DNA from: Actinomycetota bacterium | GTDB taxonomy: Bacteria > Actinomycetota > Thermoleophilia > Gaiellales > Gaiellaceae | Direction: 5' to 3' | DNA: 64,000 nt | Assembly: GCA_003161615.1 (NCBI GenBank) | Contig: PMOB01000016.1 | Span: 62,001-126,000, forward strand | Shown here: in pieces, positions 24,577 through 32,302 of the stretch | Numbering within the stretch: position 1 is the first letter of the stretch | Layout: every line of letters begins with the position of its first letter | Notes under the pieces: model-generated | The model's database searches: none | What the model was told of the DNA's origin: nothing | Seen by the model: only the letters and a program-made list of their open reading frames with translations | Program-made: the position numbers and the translations under genes

Positions 24577-26201
24577 GACGCGTTCTCGCGCTGGCCTTCG
24601 ACGGCGCGGATTTCGAGCTCGTGCAGCGCCTCATGGGCGAGGGCAAGCTGCCGACGATCTCGCGCCTCGCGCGTGAGGGGACGTTCGGGCCACTCCGCTC
24701 GACGATCCCCGCCTTCACGCCGACGGCCTGGTCGTCCTTTCTCACGGGGCTCAACCCCGGCGGCCACGGCATCTTCAACTTCACGACCAACCCGAACCGC
24801 GGCACGCAGAAGCTCGAGAGCGCCGCGAGCCGGGCCGGCACGCCGCTCTGGCGGATGCTCGGCGCCGGAGGCGTCCGCTCGGCCTACATCGGAGTCCCGT
24901 TCACGTATCCGGCGGAGGAGATCGACGGGATCGTCCTCACCGGCTACGGCGGGCCCGAGCGGCCGCAGATCACGCCGGCGAGCGCGGCGGAGAAGATCTT
25001 CGCCGCCTATCCCGACCTCGTCACGGCGCACCATCCGATGACCGAGCGCTGGTGGGAGGACTTCCCGGCCTACACCGCGCGCCTGATCGAGCACGCGGAG
25101 CAGATGGCCGGGATCTGCAAGCTCGTCTTCGAGCTGGAGCCGGAGCTCGGCCTGCTCGCGGTCGACTTCATGAGTACCGACCACGTCGGGCATCTCGGCT
25201 TCGCGCGCTTCGACCCCGACCATCCCGCGCACGCCTCGACCGGCGCCGGCGACGAGCTCCTCCGGGTCTACGAGAAGGTCGACGAGCTCTGCGGCGAGCT
25301 GATCGACGCCGCGGCGGCGCAGTACGGCGAGGAGCCGACCGTCCTCCTCTTCTCCGACCACGGCATGAAGCCGATCTACTGGATGTTCCACATCGACCGC
25401 TGGCTCGAGGAGCGCGGCCACCTGCGCTTCCGCAAGCGCTCGCTGCAGCCATGGCGGCGCGGGCGGCTCGACTACCTCGCACGCGTCGACCAGAAGCTCG
25501 TGCGGACGCTGCGCTGGTACGGGCGCGCGCTCGATGCGCTCCCGTTTCTGCCGCGGCCCGCGGCCGACCGCAACTTCGCCGACATCGACTTCGGCTCGAC
25601 GCGCGCCTACGGCTTCGCCTCGCAGGGCCAGCTCTACCTCGGCGAGCTGACCGGAGCGCGCAACGACCGCGCCTACATCGACGCGCTGGCGGCGGAGATC
25701 GCCGAGATCCCGCACCCCGAGACGGGCGAGCCGGCGTTCCAGGTGCTGCGGAAGGAGGAGCTCTACACCGGCGCGTTCCTCGACAAGGCGCCGGAGCTGA
25801 TCCTCATCCCGTACGACGAACGGATCAACGTCGACCCCTCGCGCCGCCGCTGGACGGAGGCGTTCGAGCGCCACGAGAAGCTCGATCCGGAGGTCTCGTA
25901 CGGCTACTCCGGACACCACGGTGTGACGGGGATCCTCGCCGCGGCAGGCCCCGGACTACAGCCGGCGGACATGCCCGAAGGAGCCGAGATCGTCCAACTG
26001 CCCGCGACGATCCTCCAGCTGCACGGACTCGCGGCGGACGGGCTCGACGGCAAGCCGCTCGCCGGCCTCCTCGACGAGACCGCCGCTTCGGCAGGCGTCG
26101 CGGCAGCGGCGCCGTCCCACGAGGCAAGCGAGGAGCCGGTCTACAGCCCCGAAGAGGAGCGCCAGATGGTCGAGCGGCTCCGCGACCTCGGTTACGAATA
26201 G
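24573..26201 (+). CDS. Alkaline-phosphatase-superfamily phosphohydrolase/phosphotransferase in glycan operon
   Basis: A 542-residue member of the same group as the 17270-18661 protein. Metal motifs are LALAFDGADFELV (Asp near 10), FTPTAWSSFLTGLNPGGHGIFNF (nucleophile Thr/Ser region), DFMSTDHVGH (D-x-x-x-x-H) and LLFSDHGMKPIY. GYSGHHGVTG and LPATILQLHGL lie near the end. An extra C-terminal helix ends in EERQMVERLRDLGYE. It starts on GTGA shared with the GT4 gene. It may transfer or hydrolyse a phospho-group on the glycan or its lipid carrier. No signal peptide is visible. Confidence 0.85.
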   Translation: MRRVLALAFDGADFELVQRLMGEGKLPTISRLAREGTFGPLRSTIPAFTPTAWSSFLTGLNPGGHGIFNFTTNPNRGTQKLESAASRAGTPLWRMLGAGGVRSAYIGVPFTYPAEEIDGIVLTGYGGPERPQITPASAAEKIFAAYPDLVTAHHPMTERWWEDFPAYTARLIEHAEQMAGICKLVFELEPELGLLAVDFMSTDHVGHLGFARFDPDHPAHASTGAGDELLRVYEKVDELCGELIDAAAAQYGEEPTVLLFSDHGMKPIYWMFHIDRWLEERGHLRFRKRSLQPWRRGRLDYLARVDQKLVRTLRWYGRALDALPFLPRPAADRNFADIDFGSTRAYGFASQGQLYLGELTGARNDRAYIDALAAEIAEIPHPETGEPAFQVLRKEELYTGAFLDKAPELILIPYDERINVDPSRRRWTEAFERHEKLDPEVSYGYSGHHGVTGILAAAGPGLQPADMPEGAEIVQLPATILQLHGLAADGLDGKPLAGLLDETAASAGVAAAAPSHEASEEPVYSPEEERQMVERLRDLGYE

Positions 26202-26447
26202 CTACTGCTCGTAGCCCTCGACGACGCTCTCGTCGCGCGCTGCCGCGGCATCTGGATCCATCCCGAACTCCTCGAGCGCCCGCCGCTGCCGGAGGAGATC
26301 CCAGCACCGGTCGAGCTCGACCTTGACCTCGGCGAGCCGGCGGCGCTCGGCCTCTCCGGCCTCGCCGCGCGACTCTGCATCCCAGAGCCGATGCTCTTCC
26401 TGTACCAGCTCGTCGATCGAATTCGTGATCTGGGAGTCGCTCGCCAT
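26202..26447 (-). CDS. DUF2630-like small acidic helical protein
   Basis: An 81-residue protein that looks like the DUF2630 family: SIDELVQEEHRLWDAESRGE, ERRRLAEVKVELDRCWDLLRQRRALEE and a charged C-terminus. It is probably two helices; the function is unknown. It starts 21 bases downstream of the tRNA-Leu 3' end on the same strand with AAAGG just before ATG, so it is likely cut from a tRNA-mRNA co-transcript. Its stop directly abuts that of the convergent phosphohydrolase gene. Confidence 0.82.
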   Translation of the reverse strand: MASDSQITNSIDELVQEEHRLWDAESRGEAGEAERRRLAEVKVELDRCWDLLRQRRALEEFGMDPDAAAARDESVVEGYEQ

Positions 26448-26468
26448 CTCTGTCGCCTTTCGTCGGAG

Positions 26469-26553
26469 TGCCGGGGGCGGGACTCGAACCCGCATGACCC
26501 GAGGGTCACCCGATTTTAAGTCGGGCGCGTCTGACCAGTTCCGCCACCCCGGC
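26469..26553 (-). tRNA. tRNA-Leu (anticodon UAA)
   Basis: An 85-base class II tRNA with a long variable arm (GTGACCCTCGGGTCAT). The anticodon loop ACUUAAAA on the stem CCCGA/TCGGG gives anticodon UAA. The acceptor stem is GCCGGGG/CCCCGGC with discriminator A, and no CCA is encoded. The DUF2630-like gene follows immediately on the same strand. Confidence 0.96.
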
Positions 26554-26559
26554 GATAGA

Positions 26560-26566
26560 TACGGTA
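26560..26566. promoter_or_regulatory. Divergent -10 region for dsbB-like gene and tRNA-Leu
   Basis: The plus-strand TACGGT (26560-26565) lies 8 bases before the dsbB-like ATG. The minus-strand TACCGT (26561-26566) lies 7 bases before the tRNA-Leu 5' end. The same seven bases could serve both directions. Confidence 0.4.
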
Positions 26567-26573
26567 CGCACGG

Positions 26574-27158
26574 ATGGATCACGACGTCATCGTCGTCCTC
26601 TGCGCGCTCGCAGTTGCGGGTCAGGCGGTAATCGCGCTCATGCTCCTTGCCGGGCTGCTCGCCCTCGTCGGCGTTCGCGGCCCGCTCGACTCGATCCGCC
26701 GCATCTTCTGGGGTTACGAGCTCTGGGCGGGGTTCGTCGTCGCCGCCATCGCGACGGGCGGCAGCCTCTTCCTCTCCGAAATCAGGGCCTTCATCCCGTG
26801 CGATCTCTGCTGGTTCCAGCGCGTCTGCATGTACCCGCTCTCGTGGATCCTGCTCGTGCTCGCCTGGCGCGGCGACCACCGAATCTCGCGGTATCTCCTT
26901 CCGTTCCCGGTCTTCGGCGCCGGCGTCTCGGTCTATCACCTCCTCATCGAGCACGGCGTGATCACCGAGCCGCAGTCGTGCTCGATCCTCCCCGGATCCC
27001 CCGTCGGCTGCGGCACCCAGTGGATCAACGAGTTCGGCTACATCACGATCCCGCTGCTCGCGCTCACCGGCTTCCTCCTTCTCATCGGATTCTTGGTCCT
27101 TGCCAGCGCCGGATCGGGCGAGGAGACGGCTACGCTTCCCGCCGATGCCGAGCGGTAA
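26574..27158 (+). CDS. DsbB-like disulfide bond formation membrane protein
   Basis: A 194-residue protein with four core helices plus an extra N-terminal helix. The quinone-proximal redox pair is Cys76/Cys79 (PCDLCWFQR), and the second extracytoplasmic pair is Cys136 and Cys146. It reoxidises the DsbA-like partner encoded next, passing electrons to quinone. The downstream ATG overlaps its end by 14 bases. The pair would form disulfides in exported proteins. Confidence 0.92.
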   Translation: MDHDVIVVLCALAVAGQAVIALMLLAGLLALVGVRGPLDSIRRIFWGYELWAGFVVAAIATGGSLFLSEIRAFIPCDLCWFQRVCMYPLSWILLVLAWRGDHRISRYLLPFPVFGAGVSVYHLLIEHGVITEPQSCSILPGSPVGCGTQWINEFGYITIPLLALTGFLLLIGFLVLASAGSGEETATLPADAER

Positions 27159-28065
27159 GAGGGCCAGACAGCAGCGCCAGGCGGCGGGCACGCGGACGCC
27201 TCCGCCCGTGCGCTCGAAGGGCGGCGGACTGGGCGGGCCGCGTCAGGCTTCGCCACGCACGCTCGCGATCGGCGGCGGAGTAGTTGTGATCGTCGCCATC
27301 GCCATCGTCCTCGCCGTCGTGCTCGGCAGCAGTGGCAGCGGCAACACCGGCCCGTCAAGCGGCGACACCCCAACGATCAAGCTCGTCTCGGGCACGCCGG
27401 CGGTGGGGAACTCCAAGAGCCCGAGCGCGGTTCAGGGCGCCGCGACCGCCGCGGCGTTGTTCCAGGGAATCCCACAGAGCCACTTCATCTTGGGCAAGCC
27501 GAACGCGCCCGTCGAGCTGACCGAGTTCATCGACTTGCAGTGCCCGGTCTGCCAGGCGTTCGAGACGACCGTGCTTCCCACGATCGTCCAGAAGTATGTT
27601 CGCACCGGCAAGCTCCGGATCAAGATGGAGACCTGGTCGATCCTCGACCGGCCGGGAACAGGCGTCAACGACTCCGACCGCGGCCAGAAGGCGACCGTCG
27701 CCGCCGCAGGCCAGAACAAGGCGTTCGATTTCGCCGAGCTCCTCTACTACAACCAGGGCACGGAGGACAGCAACTGGCTGAACGACGGAATCGTCTCGGC
27801 GACGGCAGCCAGCGTCGACGGTCTCAAGCCGGCCCAGCTCGTCAGCGACGCCAACTCGGCGGGCACGAAGCAGCTCATACAGCAGATCGACAGCCTCGCC
27901 AACACGCTCGCCGGCAAGAACACGACCGGCGGCTTCAACAGCACGGGGTTCATCGGCACGCCGGGGCTCTTCCTGACGAAGGGCAGCGGCGCGCCCGTCT
28001 TCTACGGCACCGGGCTCCCCACGGTCTCGAGCCTCGAGTCCGCGATCGACGCCCTGCTCAAGTAG
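27145..28065 (+). CDS. Membrane-anchored DsbA-like thiol:disulfide oxidoreductase
   Basis: A 306-residue protein: basic cytoplasmic N-terminus (1-40), one membrane anchor (about 41-61), a Gly/Ser/Thr linker, then a thioredoxin fold with Cys133-Pro-Val-Cys136 in FIDLQCPVCQAFE. A cis-Pro loop follows at IGTPGLF near the C-terminus. It acts outside the membrane as oxidant of substrate thiols, recycled by the DsbB-like protein. ATG 27145 is preferred over the 27100 frame start because the latter lies within the dsbB-like coding region. Confidence 0.9.
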   Translation: MPSGKRARQQRQAAGTRTPPPVRSKGGGLGGPRQASPRTLAIGGGVVVIVAIAIVLAVVLGSSGSGNTGPSSGDTPTIKLVSGTPAVGNSKSPSAVQGAATAAALFQGIPQSHFILGKPNAPVELTEFIDLQCPVCQAFETTVLPTIVQKYVRTGKLRIKMETWSILDRPGTGVNDSDRGQKATVAAAGQNKAFDFAELLYYNQGTEDSNWLNDGIVSATAASVDGLKPAQLVSDANSAGTKQLIQQIDSLANTLAGKNTTGGFNSTGFIGTPGLFLTKGSGAPVFYGTGLPTVSSLESAIDALLK

Positions 28066-28102
28066 CGCCGCCGGAAATCCGCAAAGAGCGCCTTTTTTCC
28101 GC

Positions 28103-28132
28103 TTGACCCGAGTGGCCGGGTCCGGTTAGGCT
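28103..28132 (+). promoter_or_regulatory. Candidate sigma-70-type promoter upstream of rmuC
   Basis: TTGACC (28103-28108) and TAGGCT (28127-28132) are 18 bases apart, giving a leader of about 80 bases to the ATG at 28222. A T6 run at 28093-28098 just upstream may help end the dsbA transcript, but I see no strong stem. A second TAGGGT at 28206-28211, 10 bases before the ATG, is an alternative. Confidence 0.5.
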
Positions 28133-28221
28133 CTCCGAGCTGGTTCCGATGGACTTTCGGGTTCGTCGGGGCCAGCATTTTATTTGGTCCATCCGACGCG
28201 GTCTCTAGGGTTCTGCGCCCC

Positions 28222-29241
28222 ATGATCGTCGGACTCCTGATCGGGTTGATCGTCGTCGCCGCGCTCGGCGCGGCCGTCGTCCTCCTGCCACGGTTTCTCC
28301 GCGGCGAGCTGAGCGCGCTGCGCGATCAGACCGCGAACGACCTCTCGGCGCGCAACGCGGAAGTGGAGCTACGCCTGCAGGGCGTGGAGACGATGCTCAA
28401 CACGCGGCTGACCGAGTCGACGGCTACGACGAGCAAGATCCACGAGCGCCTCGGCGAGGTGACGAAGGCGACCGAGACGATGATCGCCCGCGCGCAGGAT
28501 CTCGCCCGCCTCGAGCAGGCGCTGCGGCCACCCAAAGCGCGCGGCGGCTTCGGCGAGCTGCTGCTGGAGAACCTGCTCCGCGACCGGCTGCCTCCTGACG
28601 CGTATTCGATGCAGCACACGTTTGCGACGGGCGACCGCGTCGACGCCGTGATCCGCGTCGACCGGCTCGTCCCCGTTGACTCCAAGTTCCCGCTCGACAA
28701 CTTCGAGCTCATGGTCGCCGCCGAGGACGACGCGCAGCGGCAGCTGCACGAAAAGGCCTTCGCGCGCGACGTGAAAGGCCACATCGACGCGATCGCCTCG
28801 AAGTACATCCTCCCGGCGGAAGGGACGTACGACTTCGCGCTCATGTACCTGCCGGCGGAGGCGATCTACTACGAGCTCGTCTCCGGCAAGACAGGCGCGC
28901 TGCTCTCGTACGCACACGAGAAGCGCGTCTTCCCGGTCTCCGCGACGACGTTCACCGCATACCTGCAGGTGATCGTGATGGGGCTGAAGGGGCTACAGAT
29001 CGAAAAGACCGCGCATGAGGTGATGGCTTACTGCGCCTCGCTCCAGAGCGATTTCGGCCGCTTCCGGGAGGACTTCGAGCTTGTCGGCAAGCACATCGCG
29101 AATGCCCAGAGCAAGTACGTGTCCGCCGACAAGCGCCTCGACCGGTTCGAGTCGAAGCTCGAGCGGGCCGCCGACCTCGAAGTCGAGACGGCGTCGCCCG
29201 AGCCGCCGGCGCTTCCGCACGCGCTCGACTCTGCTGCTTAA
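28222..29241 (+). CDS. rmuC: RmuC-family DNA recombination protein
   Basis: A 339-residue protein: an N-terminal membrane helix (IVGLLIGLIVVAALGAAVVLLP), a coiled coil (about 32-95), then the RmuC nuclease-like domain with RGGFGELLLENLLRDRLPPDAY, VDSKFPLDNFELM and ALMYLPAEAIYYELVSG. RmuC limits inversion at short inverted repeats. It is shorter than E. coli RmuC. The C-terminus ends in a Glu/Pro-rich tail. Confidence 0.9.
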   Translation: MIVGLLIGLIVVAALGAAVVLLPRFLRGELSALRDQTANDLSARNAEVELRLQGVETMLNTRLTESTATTSKIHERLGEVTKATETMIARAQDLARLEQALRPPKARGGFGELLLENLLRDRLPPDAYSMQHTFATGDRVDAVIRVDRLVPVDSKFPLDNFELMVAAEDDAQRQLHEKAFARDVKGHIDAIASKYILPAEGTYDFALMYLPAEAIYYELVSGKTGALLSYAHEKRVFPVSATTFTAYLQVIVMGLKGLQIEKTAHEVMAYCASLQSDFGRFREDFELVGKHIANAQSKYVSADKRLDRFESKLERAADLEVETASPEPPALPHALDSAA

Positions 29242-29337
29242 GCGGGGCTCTCTCAAGAGCGCACGAGCGCCGGGTCGGGAACGTCCAGCCGGGCTAGATC
29301 GTTTAATACAGCAGACACTTTTGCGAGAGAGGATTCG

Positions 29338-30321
29338 ATGAGCGACGTACGTGACCTGATCATCATCGGCGGCGGCCCCGCCGGCTACACGGCAGCGCTC
29401 TACGCAGCGCGCGCGAACCTGCAACCCCTCGTGATCGAGGGCTTCAACTGGGGTGGCCAGCTGATGATCACGAGCGACGTGGAGAACTATCCCGGCTACC
29501 CGGACGGAATCATGGGGCCGGAGATGATGACCGAGTTCCGGCGCCAGGCCGAGCGCTTCGGCACCGAGTTCGTCACCGACAACGTGACGCGCGTGGACTT
29601 CTCCGAGCGGCCGTTCCGCGTCTGGGTCGAGGACACGGAGTACAGCGCCCGGACAGTGATCGTCGCGACCGGCGCGAGCGCGCGCTGGCTCGGCATCGAC
29701 TCCGAGGAGCGGCTGAAGGGCCGCGGCGTCTCCGCCTGCGCGACGTGCGACGGCTCGTTCTTCCGCGACAAGCACATCTACGTCGTCGGTGGCGGCGACA
29801 CCGCCTTCGAGGAGGCGCTCTTCCTCACGCGCTTCGGCTACAAGGTCTCGCTCGTCCACCGGCGCGACGAGTTCCGCGCCTCCCAGATCATGGTCGACCG
29901 CGCCCGCGCGCACGAGAAGATCGAGTTCAAGACGCCGTTCGTCGTCGACGAGGTGCTCGGCGAGGACTCGATCAGCGGACTGCGTCTCCGGAACACCGAG
30001 ACCGGCGAGACGGAGGAAGTCGAGGCCGGCGCGCTCTTCATCGCGATCGGGCACGACCCGAACACGAAGCTCTTCGTCGACCAGCTCGACCACGACGAGA
30101 ACGGCTACCTCGTCGCCAAGCCGGGCACGACGGAGACGAACATCCCCGGCGTCTTCGCAGCCGGAGATGTCCAGGATCACATCTACCGGCAGGCCGTCAC
30201 CGCTGCAGGCACGGGCTGTATGGCTGCGCTCGACGCCGAGCGCTTCCTCGCGGCCGAGGAGGGCCACATCGAAACCGCGCTCACCGCGCCACGGCCCGAA
30301 GCCGAGCCGACGAAGGTCTAG
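29338..30321 (+). CDS. trxB: Thioredoxin reductase
   Basis: A 327-residue FAD/NADPH flavoprotein that reduces thioredoxin in the cytoplasm. FAD motif IIGGGPAGYTAALYAARA is at about 9-26, redox-active CATCDGSF at about 135-142 (one residue longer than the common CATCDGFF), and NADPH motif VVGGGDTAFEEALFL after it. GVFAAGDVQDHIYRQAVTAAGTG is the C-terminal FAD contact. A GAGAGGA Shine-Dalgarno precedes the ATG. It is followed 13 bases later by corA. Confidence 0.94.
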   Translation: MSDVRDLIIIGGGPAGYTAALYAARANLQPLVIEGFNWGGQLMITSDVENYPGYPDGIMGPEMMTEFRRQAERFGTEFVTDNVTRVDFSERPFRVWVEDTEYSARTVIVATGASARWLGIDSEERLKGRGVSACATCDGSFFRDKHIYVVGGGDTAFEEALFLTRFGYKVSLVHRRDEFRASQIMVDRARAHEKIEFKTPFVVDEVLGEDSISGLRLRNTETGETEEVEAGALFIAIGHDPNTKLFVDQLDHDENGYLVAKPGTTETNIPGVFAAGDVQDHIYRQAVTAAGTGCMAALDAERFLAAEEGHIETALTAPRPEAEPTKV

Positions 30322-30334
30322 GCCTCCGCGCGAG

Positions 30335-31246
30335 ATGGCCGGAACCTGGATCGACCTCCTCGACCCGAGCGCCGAGGAGCTGCGCGAGAAAGCGCCGCGC
30401 GAGCTCGAGGACACGGCGCTCGCGCAGCTGCTTGCACCACCACAACACGAAGACGAGCCGCGCCCGACCTTGCAGGGGCACGGCGACTACATCTTCGGCG
30501 TCTTCCTGATCGCCGTCGCGGTGCCGGACGAGGACGAGGTCTACTACCAGGAGATCGACCTCGTCCTCACCCACGACACACTCCTCACCGTCCGCAAGAC
30601 GCCGCCCGGTGGCCGTCCTGCCTGCGACGTCGCGATCCTCGGCAAGGTTCAGAAAGCCGACGAGTCGGCAGGAATGCTCGCCTACCGCCTCGTGGACGAC
30701 ATCGCCGAGCGCTACCTCGACCTCGTCGACGCACTCAACGACGAGATCGACGAGCTCGAAGACCGCGTCGAGGAGCAGGCAGCCGAGCTGACGCGGGCGC
30801 GCATCTCCTCGCTCCGCCACGACCTCCTCCACATCCGCCGCACGCTCAGCCCGATGCGCGACGCCGTGCGGCGCGTGATCGACAACACCGTCGAGGTCGA
30901 AGAAGGGCCCGAAGTCTTCCCGCACGACGTCGAGGTCGCGTTCAACGCCTCCTACGACAAGTTCCTGCGCGCGTCCGACGGGCTCGATTTCGCGCGCGAC
31001 CTCCTCGCCGGAGTCCGCGACTACCAGCAGGCGAAGATCGCGAACGACCAGAACGACGTCATGAAGCGGCTGACCGTGATCGCCGCGCTTCTCCTGCCGC
31101 CCACGTTCATCGTCGGTGTCTATGGCCAGAACTTCGTCGACATCCCCGAGCTCCGTTGGCACTACGGCTACGCCTTCAGCTGGGGCGTCATCGTCGGATC
31201 GACGCTGTTGCAGCTTTGGTGGTTCCGACGGAAAGGCTGGTTCTGA
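30335..31246 (+). CDS. CorA-family Mg2+/divalent cation channel with GQN motif
   Basis: A 303-residue protein: large cytoplasmic N-terminal domain, long stalk helix with acidic coiled-coil region (LVDALNDEIDELEDRVEEQAAEL), and two C-terminal helices separated by the pore loop. The canonical YGMNF selectivity motif reads YGQNF here (GVYGQNFVDIPEL), a substitution at the middle residue. The basic end FRRKGWF is typical. The true start is ATG 30335; the frame from 29789 shadows trxB. Its stop overlaps the next gene's possible CTG start. Confidence 0.9.
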   Translation: MAGTWIDLLDPSAEELREKAPRELEDTALAQLLAPPQHEDEPRPTLQGHGDYIFGVFLIAVAVPDEDEVYYQEIDLVLTHDTLLTVRKTPPGGRPACDVAILGKVQKADESAGMLAYRLVDDIAERYLDLVDALNDEIDELEDRVEEQAAELTRARISSLRHDLLHIRRTLSPMRDAVRRVIDNTVEVEEGPEVFPHDVEVAFNASYDKFLRASDGLDFARDLLAGVRDYQQAKIANDQNDVMKRLTVIAALLLPPTFIVGVYGQNFVDIPELRWHYGYAFSWGVIVGSTLLQLWWFRRKGWF

Positions 31247-31836
31247 TCCGCTGCTTCTGCGTTCCATTCTCGACCAACGTCGAGCGGATCGCGCTTGCTG
31301 CCGGATACAAGGGGATTCCGATCGAGTGGGTGGACGTCGAGCCGGACGACCGATCGCGCGTCGTCGCAGCGAGCGGACAGCCGCTCGTGCCGGTGCTCGT
31401 GGCGGACGACGAGGTGGTCGCGGACTCGCCGCGGGTCCTCCTCTGGCTCGAGGAGCGATTCCCGGAACCGCCGCTACTCCCGGCGGATCGTGCGCGCCGC
31501 GCCGAGGTGCTCGGCTTCGTCGACTGGTTCAACCGCGACTGGAAGCGGCTTCCGAACGCGCTCAACGACGGGGAGGGCGACGCCGCGGAGCACGCCGCGG
31601 AGATGCGCCGCGCGGTGACCGTGTTCGAGGAGCGGCTGAGCGGACAGGACTACCTCTTCGGCGAGTTCGGGCTCGCGGATGTGACGGTGTTCCCGTTCCT
31701 CAAGTACGCCGCGCTCGGCCGCCGAGACGACGACACCGACCCGTTCCACGCCGTCCTCGTCGAGCACATGCAGCTCGCCGCGGGCTCGCCATTACACGCC
31801 TGGATCGCGCGTGTCGACGCGCGACCTCGCGGCTAA
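31219..31836 (+). CDS. Glutathione S-transferase-like protein
   Basis: A thioredoxin-fold N-terminal domain (RCFCVPFSTNVERIALAAGYKGIPIEWVDV, then QPLVPVLVADDEVVADSPRVLLWLEERFP) and an all-helical C-terminal domain (LFGEFGLADVTVFPFLKYA) fit the GST superfamily. Most Actinobacteria lack glutathione, so the thiol cofactor is open. GTG 31219 is the only canonical start. CTG 31243, overlapping the corA stop as CTGA and 6 bases after GAAAGG, fits the family's N-terminus better. Length is about 197-205 residues. Confidence 0.8.
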   Translation: MVPTERLVLIRCFCVPFSTNVERIALAAGYKGIPIEWVDVEPDDRSRVVAASGQPLVPVLVADDEVVADSPRVLLWLEERFPEPPLLPADRARRAEVLGFVDWFNRDWKRLPNALNDGEGDAAEHAAEMRRAVTVFEERLSGQDYLFGEFGLADVTVFPFLKYAALGRRDDDTDPFHAVLVEHMQLAAGSPLHAWIARVDARPRG

Positions 31837-31846
31837 CCTGGGCCGC

Positions 31847-32299
31847 GTGCCGCACTTCATCTGCCCGAACTGCAAGGAGCGCTCGGTCGACACCGACGGC
31901 CTGGAGGGGCTCTACAACGAGGCGGTCGCGTGTCATCGCTGCGGCTTCGGGTTCCTCTTCGAACTGATGGACGACTACTACCCCGCACCGACGACGGGCT
32001 TCGTGACCTGCGACAAGCAGGGGCGGATCCTCGCGCTCGGGCGCGGCGTTTTCGAGCTGAGCGGCTGGAGCGAGCAGGACGTGATCGGCGCCGACGTCGT
32101 CTCCGCCTTCGGACTGCAGGGCTTCGAGGAGGAGAAGAATCCCGTCAAGCTCTCGCTCGAATGGGGCGTGCGGCGGCTCAACGAGAAGCTCGAGCTGCGG
32201 ACGCACAGCGGCCAGCTCAAACGCGTCGTCGCGGACTTCTTTCCGGCGCTCGACGACGACGGCGGCCTCCTCGTCGCGCTCACGCCCGCGCAGGGCTAG
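31847..32299 (+). CDS. Zinc-ribbon plus PAS-domain protein without output domain
   Basis: About 150 residues from GTG 31847 (an in-frame GTG at 31811 is possible). The N-terminus has a four-cysteine ribbon (CPNCKER and CHRCGFGF). A PAS domain follows (TTGFVTCDKQGRILALGRG, LSGWSEQDVIGADVVSAFG). No kinase, cyclase or HTH is attached, so it may relay a signal by protein contact. It lies 10 bases after the GST-like gene and is probably co-transcribed with it. The function is unknown. Confidence 0.75.
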   Translation: MPHFICPNCKERSVDTDGLEGLYNEAVACHRCGFGFLFELMDDYYPAPTTGFVTCDKQGRILALGRGVFELSGWSEQDVIGADVVSAFGLQGFEEEKNPVKLSLEWGVRRLNEKLELRTHSGQLKRVVADFFPALDDDGGLLVALTPAQG

Positions 32300-32302
32300 C
32301 CG

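Noticed and set aside
24552-25919. A 455-codon minus-strand frame opposite the phosphohydrolase gene
   Set aside because: Repetitive Arg/Val/Glu/Leu composition without motifs; the plus-strand protein is clearly conserved.
28085-28100. Possible intrinsic terminator after the dsbA-like gene
   Set aside because: There is a T6 run, but I could not find a stem of more than about 4 bases before it.
29248-29264. Short GCTCT-CTCA-AGAGC hairpin after rmuC
   Set aside because: A five-base stem without a T-run is too weak to call a terminator.
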